Source of the DNA: Carex sylvatica
Taxonomy: Eukaryota; Streptophyta; Magnoliopsida; Poales; Cyperaceae
Direction: 5' to 3'
Length of the DNA stretch: 26,520 bases
Assembly (NCBI GenBank): GCA_964058845.1
Contig: CAXKVR010000690.1
Span: 1-26,520, forward strand
The notes under the pieces were generated by a model, which had not been told where the DNA came from, made no database searches, and saw only the letters and a program-made list of their open reading frames with translations. The position numbers were made by a program, and so were the translations under genes. Positions 1 through 8,943 of this stretch are shown piece after piece (within the stretch, counting starts at the first letter, position 1; every line of letters begins with the position of its first letter).

Positions 1-496
1 CTAGTTCAGTAATTTTGGTAACAACTTCGATGCAAATCAACTTCTAGAAAATATCATTTATTACAACATGGCCCGTTGTCCTGCAATTTTGTTAATATAC
101 CCCCATATGGTAGTTAATTGGTTATACTTATAAGCTTTGAACCATCCAAGTAAAATTAGTTATATATCCGTTTAATAAACTTCTAAAATAGCCAAATTCT
201 CCATGAAAACACCATAACATTCAATTTGCCCATAAAAACTTAACATTTTTTTTGTCAATCCACTTTTATGTTTTGAACTTTTATTTAGTTACTTTATAAT
301 TTGAACTTAACATTAATGTGCACATCATGTATTTTCATATCCTAGGTGACTCAATGCATAGTATATTGTAGAAGCCAGCAGAATGGAAGATATATAATTG
401 ACATGATTTGCACTTAATTTGATCTTCTCATTTATAGTGGTGTTAATAACCTTAAATTCTCTAAAACCTTTACAAGATCTAACACTATCCATAACA

Positions 497-1741
497 CTAA
501 CAATTCATTTCCTCAATCTGAATATTAACATGACTAATACTATACTCTCTTTTTATGTACTCAATCACCTGATCCCGTATTATCTTATAATCTGCATCTG
601 GTGCAATAATGACATGGCATGTCAGAAGCACCTTTTCCCTGGTAATGGCCCATATGTGGAGCTCATGTATCTCAATCACTCCATCCAGTGCACTCAACCC
701 GTTCTCCAGTTGGGTCGCATCTATCTCACTCGGTGTGCTCTCCATTAGCACCCCTAGTATGTCCCACTTCCTCATCATTTTAATTGTGGTTCCTATCACT
801 ACAACCGAGAAGATCAAAGTGCAAGCCAAGTCAATTATTTTCCATTCTGGTTTGTACCATATTAAACCCCCAGCTATCATGCCTCCTATATTGAGCAAGA
901 TGTCGCCTAGCACGTGCAAATATGCACTTTCCATATTAATGCTCATCATTTTCGACTTCTTAAGCCAAGAAAAAAAGGACTTCTTATTTCCCTTCTTGCT
1001 CAGTGGCTTTTTCACATCTTTGTTGGTATTTGCATCATGAACATGCTCTTGGTTATGGTGGTGGTCGTGCTCATGTTCGTGGCCATGCTCGTTCTCCTGG
1101 CCATGCTCATGCTCTTGGCCATACGCTTGCTCGTGCTCATGGCTGTGACTACCATGACCATGGTCGTGCCCAAGCATCACAGCAATGAAAACATTAACAG
1201 CTAATCCAAATGCTGACACGCCAAACATATAAACTCCCTTAACCTGCCCGCTTCCATGAATGAACCGGTCAATCGCCTCGTAAATCAGAATCCCTGTAAC
1301 AAACCAAATCAACAGTACTGACACCAATGCCCCCAAAATCTCAATTCTGGAAAACCCATAAGAATGCCTAGTTGTTGGCTCCCAGCCTGTGGCGCAAAGA
1401 GCGAATACAGAGATCATGTAACCTGCGACATCTGAGAGGAGGTGAGCCGCATCAGTAATGATGGCAAGGCTGTTTGCTATAATGCCAAAAATCACCTCTA
1501 CAATCATAAAAATGATGCTGAGGATGATGGCTATGACGAGCTTTATCATTGAAGTCCGGCGCTCGTGCAAGTTCTTGGTGTTGGAGAGGACACATTTTCC
1601 TCCTCGGCATGCTATGCTGCCACCAGTTGGGCTGGGGACGTTGCTAATAGGCGGGATCGCTGGGGGTGCAGTATCAATGTCGATGTTTAGTTCTTTTATT
1701 TCGGAAGAAGAGGTTGATGCTGGAGAGTTTTGGTTTTCCAT
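497..1741 (-). CDS. MTP1: MTP1-like zinc transporter (cation diffusion facilitator)
   Basis: A 414-residue Zn-CDF transporter. The family moves Zn2+ into the vacuole in exchange for protons. I chose the inner ATG at 1741 (MENQNSPAS) because the 23 residues upstream of it do not look like the family and a splice acceptor CTCTCCAG abuts that ATG. Visible: an N-terminal Cys pair (C45, C50); membrane segments near 67-87, 91-114, 132-156, 171-190, 274-294 and 303-320; both metal-site HxxxD motifs (H100/D104 in TM2, H276/D280 in TM5); a cytosolic His/Glu-rich loop at 192-236; and a C-terminal cytosolic domain with HELHIWAIT at 359-367. The length is normal for plant MTP1. Oddities: TM5 reads HVLGDILLNIGG where plant MTP1 usually has HVLGDSIQS(V/I)G, and two extra residues (KW) precede DILGVLMEST. 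It could be another group I MTP (MTP1 to MTP4). A possible poly(A) signal on the minus strand lies at 280-285. Confidence 0.93.
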   Translation of the reverse strand: MENQNSPASTSSSEIKELNIDIDTAPPAIPPISNVPSPTGGSIACRGGKCVLSNTKNLHERRTSMIKLVIAIILSIIFMIVEVIFGIIANSLAIITDAAHLLSDVAGYMISVFALCATGWEPTTRHSYGFSRIEILGALVSVLLIWFVTGILIYEAIDRFIHGSGQVKGVYMFGVSAFGLAVNVFIAVMLGHDHGHGSHSHEHEQAYGQEHEHGQENEHGHEHEHDHHHNQEHVHDANTNKDVKKPLSKKGNKKSFFSWLKKSKMMSINMESAYLHVLGDILLNIGGMIAGGLIWYKPEWKIIDLACTLIFSVVVIGTTIKMMRKWDILGVLMESTPSEIDATQLENGLSALDGVIEIHELHIWAITREKVLLTCHVIIAPDADYKIIRDQVIEYIKREYSISHVNIQIEEMNC

Positions 1742-2303
1742 CTGGAGAGAAATGAAGACTATAGAAATAAGATATTTAAGAATTAATAAACAACCAATGG
1801 AGATCTCCAATAGTGATGCTACTGGACAGAACAGCTCACCATAGTAGTTACTGTTATAATGATGTTATACTTCAATTCAGTTAGAGTTGTTGTTAGTGGC
1901 AGAATTGTAATTAGGCAAGACTTTGTATATAGAGCATAGTTGTAATCAAAGATCAATCAAGTAGGAAATATATACAATACCATTTCTACTTCTTTCTCTT
2001 CTATTATCCAAATTTGGAAGAATCATTAGAAATGATATAGAAGTAAGAAACCGTTAGTAGCATTTGGAATCATGTATCAACATATAGTATGTAGGATATA
2101 ATATAAAATAACAAGTACTATCTAACCAGCAAATCAAAACATTGAAGAAGTTTCTAATGACAATAATCTAGGGACTGAGCATGATGTGCATTGTTAGACT
2201 TACACAAGTATTTTATTTTAACAATTCCACAATAAGGTCTAATTAAAGAATAACATAAATAAAAAAATTTGAACTATGTAAAATTAAGCATAATAAAACA
2301 TAC
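1742..2303 (-). other. Inferred 5'UTR intron of the MTP1-like gene
   Basis: On the minus strand a donor-like GTATGTTTTA begins at 2303 and an acceptor CTCTCCAG ends at 1742, directly before the ATG. The third MTP1 copy near 11480-11525 has the same layout: matching TTAATTCTT-type sequence, then TTCAG, then ATGGAAA. That supports a real splice site. The intron also holds LTR-like sequence on the plus strand (about 1880-2000, with a TATATAGAG motif and a T/C-rich run), but I could not define ends for it. The donor is less certain than the acceptor. Confidence 0.6.
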
Positions 2304-2430
2304 TTATGATGTTGGCACGAAGAAATATATATACAATCTTCGAAATAGAGAAAGGAAAGGGGAGGATTGGAGTTGAAACAATGCAGAAGGGGGAAGAACG
2401 AGAGGTAAGATATATAGAGAGAGGATTTTA
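2304..2430 (-). promoter_or_regulatory. Probable MTP1 leader exon and core promoter
   Basis: On the minus strand this stretch is rich in C and T (for example TCTTCCCCCTTCTGC), as plant leaders often are, and a TATATA motif lies near 2408-2416. Part of it (about 2340-2390) recurs in diverged form at 12063-12110, beside the third MTP1 copy. That suggests it belongs to the gene's 5' end. The start of transcription is not determined; I place it between about 2380 and 2420. Confidence 0.45.
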
Positions 2431-2446
2431 TTGCGGTTCAGATCAT

Positions 2447-3047
2447 ATCATATAAGTACACAACACAACACATGCATGCACCTTACCAAAATTGTCATAA
2501 GTTATAAGTCACAATTTAAGCCAACCCAATGAACCAAACACAAACTTTTGATGATTGTCATACAAGCTCAGAGTTGTCAGAAAGTGTCAGGATCAAGAAA
2601 GGCTGATATTTTTCTGAAATTTTTGCTCTTCTCATTTGGCTCGGTTATTATTTTTTTTTTTTACAATTAAGAAATTAATGGAACATGTTACCACAATTTT
2701 TTTTATATATTTATGCCATCTGTTTTTAACTTTTTTTACTTGGTTAAGTACTTGTGGGAGAATTTCTCTGTTCTTTTTTTTTTTTTGGTGTACTTGTATT
2801 TTTAACAAATGCTTCAGTCCAGATTTGTAGTGTCATTAGAGAAAGTAATAATGTCATTTTTTGTGTTCAAAATCCAAGTTCTCTCCTTGATGTCAAATGG
2901 GTACAATTCGTTTACAGAGTTACCAGTTTAAATGTGTGTTCTGTATTAAATTGATATTTCTACAATACTATTTTGCCTGATTTGGAGGAATTTGTTAAAC
3001 GTTGTCTTTTTTTCATTGACGCATTTTGTCATACATGTTAAGGCTAT
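2447..3047. repeat. Segmental duplication, copy A (partner 8358-8943)
   Basis: This flank upstream of the MTP1-like gene recurs at 8358-8943 in the same orientation with high identity and small indels. Shared landmarks include GCTCAGAGTTGTCAG, GGATCAAGAAAGGCTG and CATACATGTTAAGG. Similarity stops at about 3047: this copy continues with unrelated AT-rich sequence, while the partner continues into DUF295 coding sequence. No gene is visible here. Short open frames in the two copies resemble each other only because the DNA is duplicated. Confidence 0.85.
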
Positions 3048-3325
3048 TCACTTCAGAGTAATAACACTTATTTTTCTATAAAATTTAAGTAAAATTATGC
3101 AAAATTTATTAGGAAATCACAAAATCAACTGAAAATTATAAGCATGAAGTATATAACTTTAAGAAAATTGAAACCAAAGACACCACAATTGCATTATTCA
3201 CTTAATTTTAAACCGACCTAGATCTAATAGATAGTTGCCGTAATTTTTATCTACGGTATATAAAAAATAAAAATAAAAGAATGAGAAACGTTTTGAGGAA
3301 CTTTCGAAATGAGAAGACATCTATC
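3048..3325. other. AT-rich interval, no gene seen
   Basis: AT-rich sequence between the end of the segmental duplication and the tandem array. I see no open frame, splice structure or terminal repeats. The last bases, CATCTATC, are the left border of the array. Confidence 0.6.
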
Positions 3326-3391
3326 CGGTATGTCATTTCAAACGTACGGAGGCCTTGACTGAATAAAAAAATAATAATAAATAAAAAAAAA

Positions 3392-3628
3392 TGTTGAAAA
3401 TAACGGCTAGTTATAATTTTTGAATTATAACGGCTAGTTTAGAGATTAGTGTATTGTAATTAATAGGTTAGATATTAGTGGTTAGTAGTTGGTAGTTGTA
3501 ATTAATAGTACAACGGCTAGTTTTTAAATTTCTTCTATAAATAGAGATACATGTAAAGCTGAAAATAAGATTGTAATAATAAATTATTTTCTTTAATCTC
3601 TTTTTCTCTTGTCTTATAAAAAATAACA
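3392..3628 (+). mobile_element. LTR-like segment inside each array unit (first copy given)
   Basis: The segment starts TGTTGAAAATA and ends AAAATAACA, so it has TGTT/AACA ends as LTRs do. Three copies of AACGGCTAG lie in its 5' half, two of them flanking a hairpin (GTTATAATT / AATTATAAC). TATAAATAG follows, then a T/C-rich run near the 3' end. The next copies start at 3785, 4178, 4571, 4964 and 5357. No tRNA primer-binding site follows it, and a 5-bp target duplication is not convincing (AAAAA against AAAGA). I read it as a small solo LTR, or a TRIM-type LTR, caught in the amplification. Confidence 0.65.
3536..3544 (+). promoter_or_regulatory. TATA box of the LTR-like unit (repeated six times)
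   Basis: TATAAATAG sits 210 bp into each unit and recurs every 393 bp up to 5501-5509. It points rightward, away from the MTP1-like gene, which is transcribed leftward. The array is therefore not a simple sense promoter for that gene. Confidence 0.55.
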
Positions 3629-5683
3629 AAAGATGAGATGTCATTCCAAGGTGAGGAAATCATTAAAACTATATATTCAAAAGTATTAGTAAAATTAAGA
3701 CTTAATTATCAAGCTTCTCGGTATGTCATTTCAAACGTACGGAGGCCTTGACTGAATAAAAAAATAATAATAAATAAAAAAAAATGTTGAAAATAACGGC
3801 TAGTTATAATTTTTGAATTATAACGGCTAGTTTAGAGATTAGTGTATTGTAATTAATAGGTTAGATATTAGTGGTTAGTAGTTGGTAGTTGTAATTAATA
3901 GTACAACGGCTAGTTTTTAAATTTCTTCTATAAATAGAGATACATGTAAAGCTGAAAATAAGATTGTAATAATAAATTATTTTCTTTAATCTCTTTTTCT
4001 CTTGTCTTATAAAAAATAACAAAAGATGAGATGTCATTCCAAGGTGAGGAAATCATTAAAACTATATATTCAAAAGTATTAGTAAAATTAAGACTTAATT
4101 ATCAAGCTTCTCGGTATGTCATTTCAAACGTACGGAGGCCTTGACTGAATAAAAAAATAATAATAAATAAAAAAAAATGTTGAAAATAACGGCTAGTTAT
4201 AATTTTTGAATTATAACGGCTAGTTTAGAGATTAGTGTATTGTAATTAATAGGTTAGATATTAGTGGTTAGTAGTTGGTAGTTGTAATTAATAGTACAAC
4301 GGCTAGTTTTTAAATTTCTTCTATAAATAGAGATACATGTAAAGCTGAAAATAAGATTGTAATAATAAATTATTTTCTTTAATCTCTTTTTCTCTTGTCT
4401 TATAAAAAATAACAAAAGATGAGATGTCATTCCAAGGTGAGGAAATCATTAAAACTATATATTCAAAAGTATTAGTAAAATTAAGACTTAATTATCAAGC
4501 TTCTCGGTATGTCATTTCAAACGTACGGAGGCCTTGACTGAATAAAAAAATAATAATAAATAAAAAAAAATGTTGAAAATAACGGCTAGTTATAATTTTT
4601 GAATTATAACGGCTAGTTTAGAGATTAGTGTATTGTAATTAATAGGTTAGATATTAGTGGTTAGTAGTTGGTAGTTGTAATTAATAGTACAACGGCTAGT
4701 TTTTAAATTTCTTCTATAAATAGAGATACATGTAAAGCTGAAAATAAGATTGTAATAATAAATTATTTTCTTTAATCTCTTTTTCTCTTGTCTTATAAAA
4801 AATAACAAAAGATGAGATGTCATTCCAAGGTGAGGAAATCATTAAAACTATATATTCAAAAGTATTAGTAAAATTAAGACTTAATTATCAAGCTTCTCGG
4901 TATGTCATTTCAAACGTACGGAGGCCTTGACTGAATAAAAAAATAATAATAAATAAAAAAAAATGTTGAAAATAACGGCTAGTTATAATTTTTGAATTAT
5001 AACGGCTAGTTTAGAGATTAGTGTATTGTAATTAATAGGTTAGATATTAGTGGTTAGTAGTTGGTAGTTGTAATTAATAGTACAACGGCTAGTTTTTAAA
5101 TTTCTTCTATAAATAGAGATACATGTAAAGCTGAAAATAAGCTTGTAATAATAAATTATTTTCTTTAATCTCTTTTTCTCTTGTCTTATAAAAAATAACA
5201 AAAGATGAGATGTCATTCCAAGGTGAGGAAATCATTAAAACTATATATTCAAAAGTATTAGTAAAATTAAGACTTAATTATCAAGCTTCTCGGTATGTCA
5301 TTTCAAACGTACGGAGGCCTTGACTGAATAAAAAAATAATAATAAATAAAAAAAAATGTTGAAAATAACGGCTAGTTATAATTTTTGAATTATAACGGCT
5401 AGTTTAGAGATTAGTGTATTGTAATTAATAGGTTAGATATTAGTGGTTAGTAGTTGGTAGTTGTAATTAATAGTACAACGGCTAGTTTTTAAATTTCTTC
5501 TATAAATAGAGATACATGTAAAGCTGAAAATAAGCTTGTAATAATAAATTATTTTCTTTAATCTCTTTTTCTCTTGTCTTATAAAAAATAACAAAAGATG
5601 AGATGTCATTCCAAGGTGAGGAAATCATTAAAACTATATATTCAAAAGTATTAGTAAAATTAAGACTTAATTATCAAGCTTCT

Positions 5684-6853
5684 CGATACTTAAAATTTTA
5701 ACTAGAAAAGTGCCTCGCTTTACTTCAGCAGTGACTGTTATGATAGAGAGAAGAGTACCTAAAAAGTAAATTAACATAGAAACTATATATAACAAAACCT
5801 GATATGCTACACAGCTAGAAGTATTATATTGTTGGTCCTATGTTACTCTTTATATCGAAGAACAAAATGTTATTTACAACCATCAATATATGTGTAACAG
5901 TTTTTACGGAATCACAGAGTTACTCTTTATTTCTTAATTTTCTTTGCTATCTTCACATCTGCAAAAATGAGAAAATGTGTTTTTTAGTACGTATAAAGGA
6001 AAAATAGAAGAGAGAGAGAGATATAAAATGAAATTGTATTATCTTCTATTATCTAATACATTGTGCATCAACAGCTTTATATAGAAAATGGACAGCATGT
6101 TTCTCCTAATTACAATCTGTACCAGAATAACAGAATTCTGTAACAGCTTCATACATTGGCTAACTGAATTACTTCTTGGCCATCTTGCTGTCCATTTTGG
6201 CTTGAACTGGACAAGTCCATTATTCTCCTTTATTAGAGCGTAAGAACTATTGTGGGCAAATACTATGTTGACTGTTAATAGTGCTGAAATTTTCCCTTTG
6301 TAACTAATGTAATATTGAAAACCAACAAACCAAAACTTTTTTTTAGCAAAATCAACTAACCCTAAATCCTAAATCACATGACAAAAGAAATGGCTTCAGA
6401 TACCAAATTTTTTAGCTAAATCAGCTGAACCCTAAATATTGTTGTACCTGCTATTTTAGTATTGTTGACAAAAATCAATGAAATACAAACGTAACCGAGA
6501 CAAGAAAGATACTACAAACAAAAACATGTTTACAAAGGAAACATTTGCATTATCAACATCACTTTAATTTAAATAATTCAGAAACGCGGGCATTGGTGAA
6601 ATAATTAAAACATTTTTTTAGAAAATAGAAAAGTAAGGCACCATACTATATTTATAGATCGTTTTATCGCTTCTTGACTGATATCAATTGACTACGTAAC
6701 AATGATAAATTTTGACTCGATAATAATTTATTGAAGACTGAAAAGATCAGCTCTTGAAGCTAACATAAGCAAATTTGTAGAATTAACTAAAATGTTTATA
6801 AAATGAGCAATTTGAAAATTAAAAAAATTAAAACACAACTTTTTCTTAACCTG
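5684..6853. other. Intergenic AT-rich stretch with a possible LTR remnant
   Basis: I see no coding region. Between about 5995 and 6240, read on the minus strand, there is a TATATAAAGCTG motif followed by AATACAATTTC and a TC repeat (GA repeat near 6010 on the plus strand). This resembles the 3' half of a Copia-type LTR, but I could not find matching ends or a target duplication. The rest is simple AT-rich sequence. Confidence 0.35.
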
Positions 6854-7015
6854 CACTACAAGAAGGTAGGTACTTTTCGCGAGGATAAAAAGTGCATTTA
6901 TGACGGTACTCCGTCGCTAAAAGTACCGTCACTAATAGAAAAGCACATTTATGATGGTATTCCGTCGCTAAAAGTCACTTTTTACCCTCGCGAAAAGTGC
7001 CTACTTCTTGTTGTG
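6854..7015. mobile_element. CACTA-type MITE with 3-bp target duplication
   Basis: The 162-bp element begins CACTACAAGAAG and ends CTTCTTGTTGTG, the near-perfect inverse. It is flanked by CTG at 6851-6853 and again at 7016-7018. CACTA ends and a 3-bp duplication define the En/Spm (CACTA) superfamily. The arms continue inward (TACTTTTCGCGAGG... / ...CCTCGCGAAAAGTG). The core carries two copies of an ATTTATGA(C/T)GGTA(C/T)TCCGTCGCTAAAAGT-type block, a common subterminal pattern in such elements. The element is too short to encode a transposase. Confidence 0.92.
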
Positions 7016-7018
7016 CTG

Positions 7019-7913
7019 GCGTCTCAATGCCCTTATAGTATGATAGTGCTTCAAGATCCGAAAGAAAAGCAAGTATACATAAGATAAAAACCGCAATTAA
7101 GTATAAACATAAGATTGTCATAATCAGCTCTTCTATTTATTTTTCTTCCATAATTCAATATTTGTGAATTTGAAGAATGTGATTAATTTGAATGTTATGT
7201 AAAGATATAAAAACTGAAACAAAAAAACAATATAAGTTCACGAGGCCAAATGCATATAAATGAAGTAATAGACAAATTGCAATTAAAAACATATTCATTT
7301 TTTCTTTCAGCCAAAAACAAAAATTTGAAATTTGACGAAATGAAATTACTGTTGAGCATTAAACACTGATGCAAATGAAAGAGAATGATTGTTGCTTACT
7401 TTTTATTGATTCCGGTAAGCAAAGAAGGAAATAAGTTGAAATAATAAAAAAAAGGGTACAAAAGACAAGCCTTCAGGTATGTTGACGGCCGGGTACCAGA
7501 ATTTTGGTTGAGTATGTGGAGTCCAACAAAGCATTTCTATCCATACTGCTATATATTCCAATCTGTGATATTGACACAAGGATTCGTAATGGTAGGATCA
7601 GATTTCCCTTTAGGGATTGGTAGGCAAATGTCCTGTAGTCTTTACCTAATATGAAATATGTGCAAACAAGATGATGTTTGGGTATACTCATTTTTAAAAA
7701 TTTAGGTTATTTTGATAAATCAGAATTCAAAACTAATAAATTACACAGAATAAAGAGAACTAACCTCTGTGTTATTTGTAGAGATAGCAATTTACATGAT
7801 TTAATACCTGAAAAGAAGAAGAAGAAAGAAAATTTAAGTGTATTATACATGTAATGTCGCTCGAATCAACTTTTTCTAAATTTTGTTAAAATCAAATCAC
7901 GAATGTACATGAT
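7019..7913. other. Intergenic stretch, no recognised gene
   Basis: AT-rich DNA with one 72-codon open frame on the minus strand (7473-7691). I do not recognise its product, and it has no supporting context such as splice partners or family motifs. I do not call it as a gene. The stretch ends where similarity to the MTP1-like gene begins. Confidence 0.5.
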
Positions 7914-8357
7914 TTAACCTGCCCGCTTCCATGAATAAACCGGTCAATCGCCTCATAAACCACAATCACCTACAATTAACCAAATCAACTTTACTGGCAC
8001 CAATGCCCCCAAAATCTCAATCCGGGAGAACCCGTAAGAATTCCTAGATGTTGGCTCCCAGCCTGTTGCCCAAAGAGTGAATACAGAGATCATGTAACCT
8101 GCGACATCCGAGAGGAGGTGAGCGCATCGGTTAAGATGGCAAGACTGTTTGCTTTAACAACACACATGACCTCTACAATCATGAATATGATGCAGAGGAT
8201 AGTGGCAATAATAAGCTTGAGCATTAAAGCCTGACGCTCGTGCAAGTCCTTGGTGTAGGGGAGGATATTTTCCTCCTTGGGATGCTATGCCGTCGCCGGT
8301 TGGGCTGGGGACCTTGCTAAATAGGCGGGATTGCTGGGGGGTCCGTAGCGAGGTCGA
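7914..8357 (-). pseudogene. MTP1-like pseudogene, 5' half only (copy 2)
   Basis: The sequence matches 1234-1690 of the intact gene in the same orientation and corresponds to residues of about 20-167. The region includes TM1 to TM3 with the first HxxxD, but that motif is no longer readable in one frame. Frameshifts are visible, for example GGTGAGCGCATCGG against GGTGAGCCGCATCAG. The ATG, leader and 5'UTR intron are missing: at about 8357 the copy jumps from the equivalent of position 1684 to that of 2447, a loss of roughly 760 bp. The His loop and C-terminal half are absent too. It cannot encode a transporter. Confidence 0.92.
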
Positions 8358-8943
8358 TATCATATAAGGGCACAACACAACACATGCACCTTACTGAAAT
8401 TGTCATTAGTTATAACTTATAAGTCACAATTTAAGCCAACCCAACGAAACAAGCACAAACTTTTGATGGTTGTCATAGAAGCTCAGAGTTGTCAGAAAGT
8501 GTCAGGATCAAGAAAGGCTGATATTTTTCTGAAATTTTTGCTCTTCTCATTTGGCTCGGTTATTATTTTTATTTTTTTTACAATTAAGAAATTAATGGAA
8601 CATGTTACCACATTTTTTTTATATATATTTATGCCATCTGTTTTTAACTTTTTTTACTTGGTTAAGTACTTGTGGGAGAATTTCTCTGTTTTTTTTTTTT
8701 TTTTTACTTGTATTTTTAACAAATGCTTCAGTCCAGATTTGTAATGTCATTTTTTTGTGGTTCAAAATCCTAGTTTTCCTTGATGTCAAATGGGTACAAT
8801 TCGTTTACAGAATTACCAATTTAAATGTGTGTTATGTATTAAATTGATGTCTGTACAATACTATTTTGCCTGATTTAGAGGAATTTGTTAAAATTTGTCT
8901 ATTTTTCTCATTGACCCATTTTGTCATACATGTTAAGGCCATC
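8358..8943. repeat. Segmental duplication, copy B (partner 2447-3047)
   Basis: This is the second copy of the MTP1 upstream flank, colinear with 2447-3047 and differing by substitutions and short indels, mostly in T runs and around 8740-8780. It is joined directly to the MTP1 pseudogene on its left and to DUF295 coding sequence on its right. Confidence 0.85.

Larger units (their letters stand above)
3326..5683 (+). repeat. Six-copy tandem array of a 393-bp LTR-containing unit
   Basis: Units begin (CGGTATGTCATTTC) at 3326, 3719, 4112, 4505, 4898 and 5291, exactly 393 bp apart, and the last ends at 5683. By eye the copies are identical except for one base: A in copies 1-4 (as at 3570) and C in copies 5-6 (5142, 5535), where C creates an extra AAGCTT. 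Each unit is 66 bp of leading flank, a 237-bp LTR-like segment and 90 bp of trailing flank. The borders (CTATC|CGGTATG at left, CTTCTCG|ATACTT at right) share only CG. This fits tandem duplication through short homology followed by unequal crossing over. A head-to-tail TRIM array is the alternative. Confidence 0.97.

Noticed and set aside
609..1204. Several plus-strand open frames across the MTP1 coding region
   Set aside because: They are antisense shadows of the transporter; the His-rich loop gives long alternative frames.
1742..1810. Upstream in-frame ATG of MTP1 adding 23 residues
   Set aside because: The added residues lie in the inferred intron, are unlike the family, and a splice acceptor abuts the inner ATG.
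2636..2954. Short open frames in the duplicated flank, resembled by frames at 8400-8847
   Set aside because: The resemblance comes from DNA duplication. The frames are T-run driven, differ in frame and show no family motif.
3326..5683. CRISPR array or centromeric satellite as an explanation of the tandem array
   Set aside because: This is plant DNA, there are no spacers, and only six copies of a unit with LTR features are present.
6803..7087. 94-codon open frame over the CACTA MITE
   Set aside because: Most of it is the MITE's inverted and repeated sequence.
7473..7691. 72-codon minus-strand open frame
   Set aside because: The composition looks somewhat protein-like, but no family is recognised and no splice or promoter context supports a gene.
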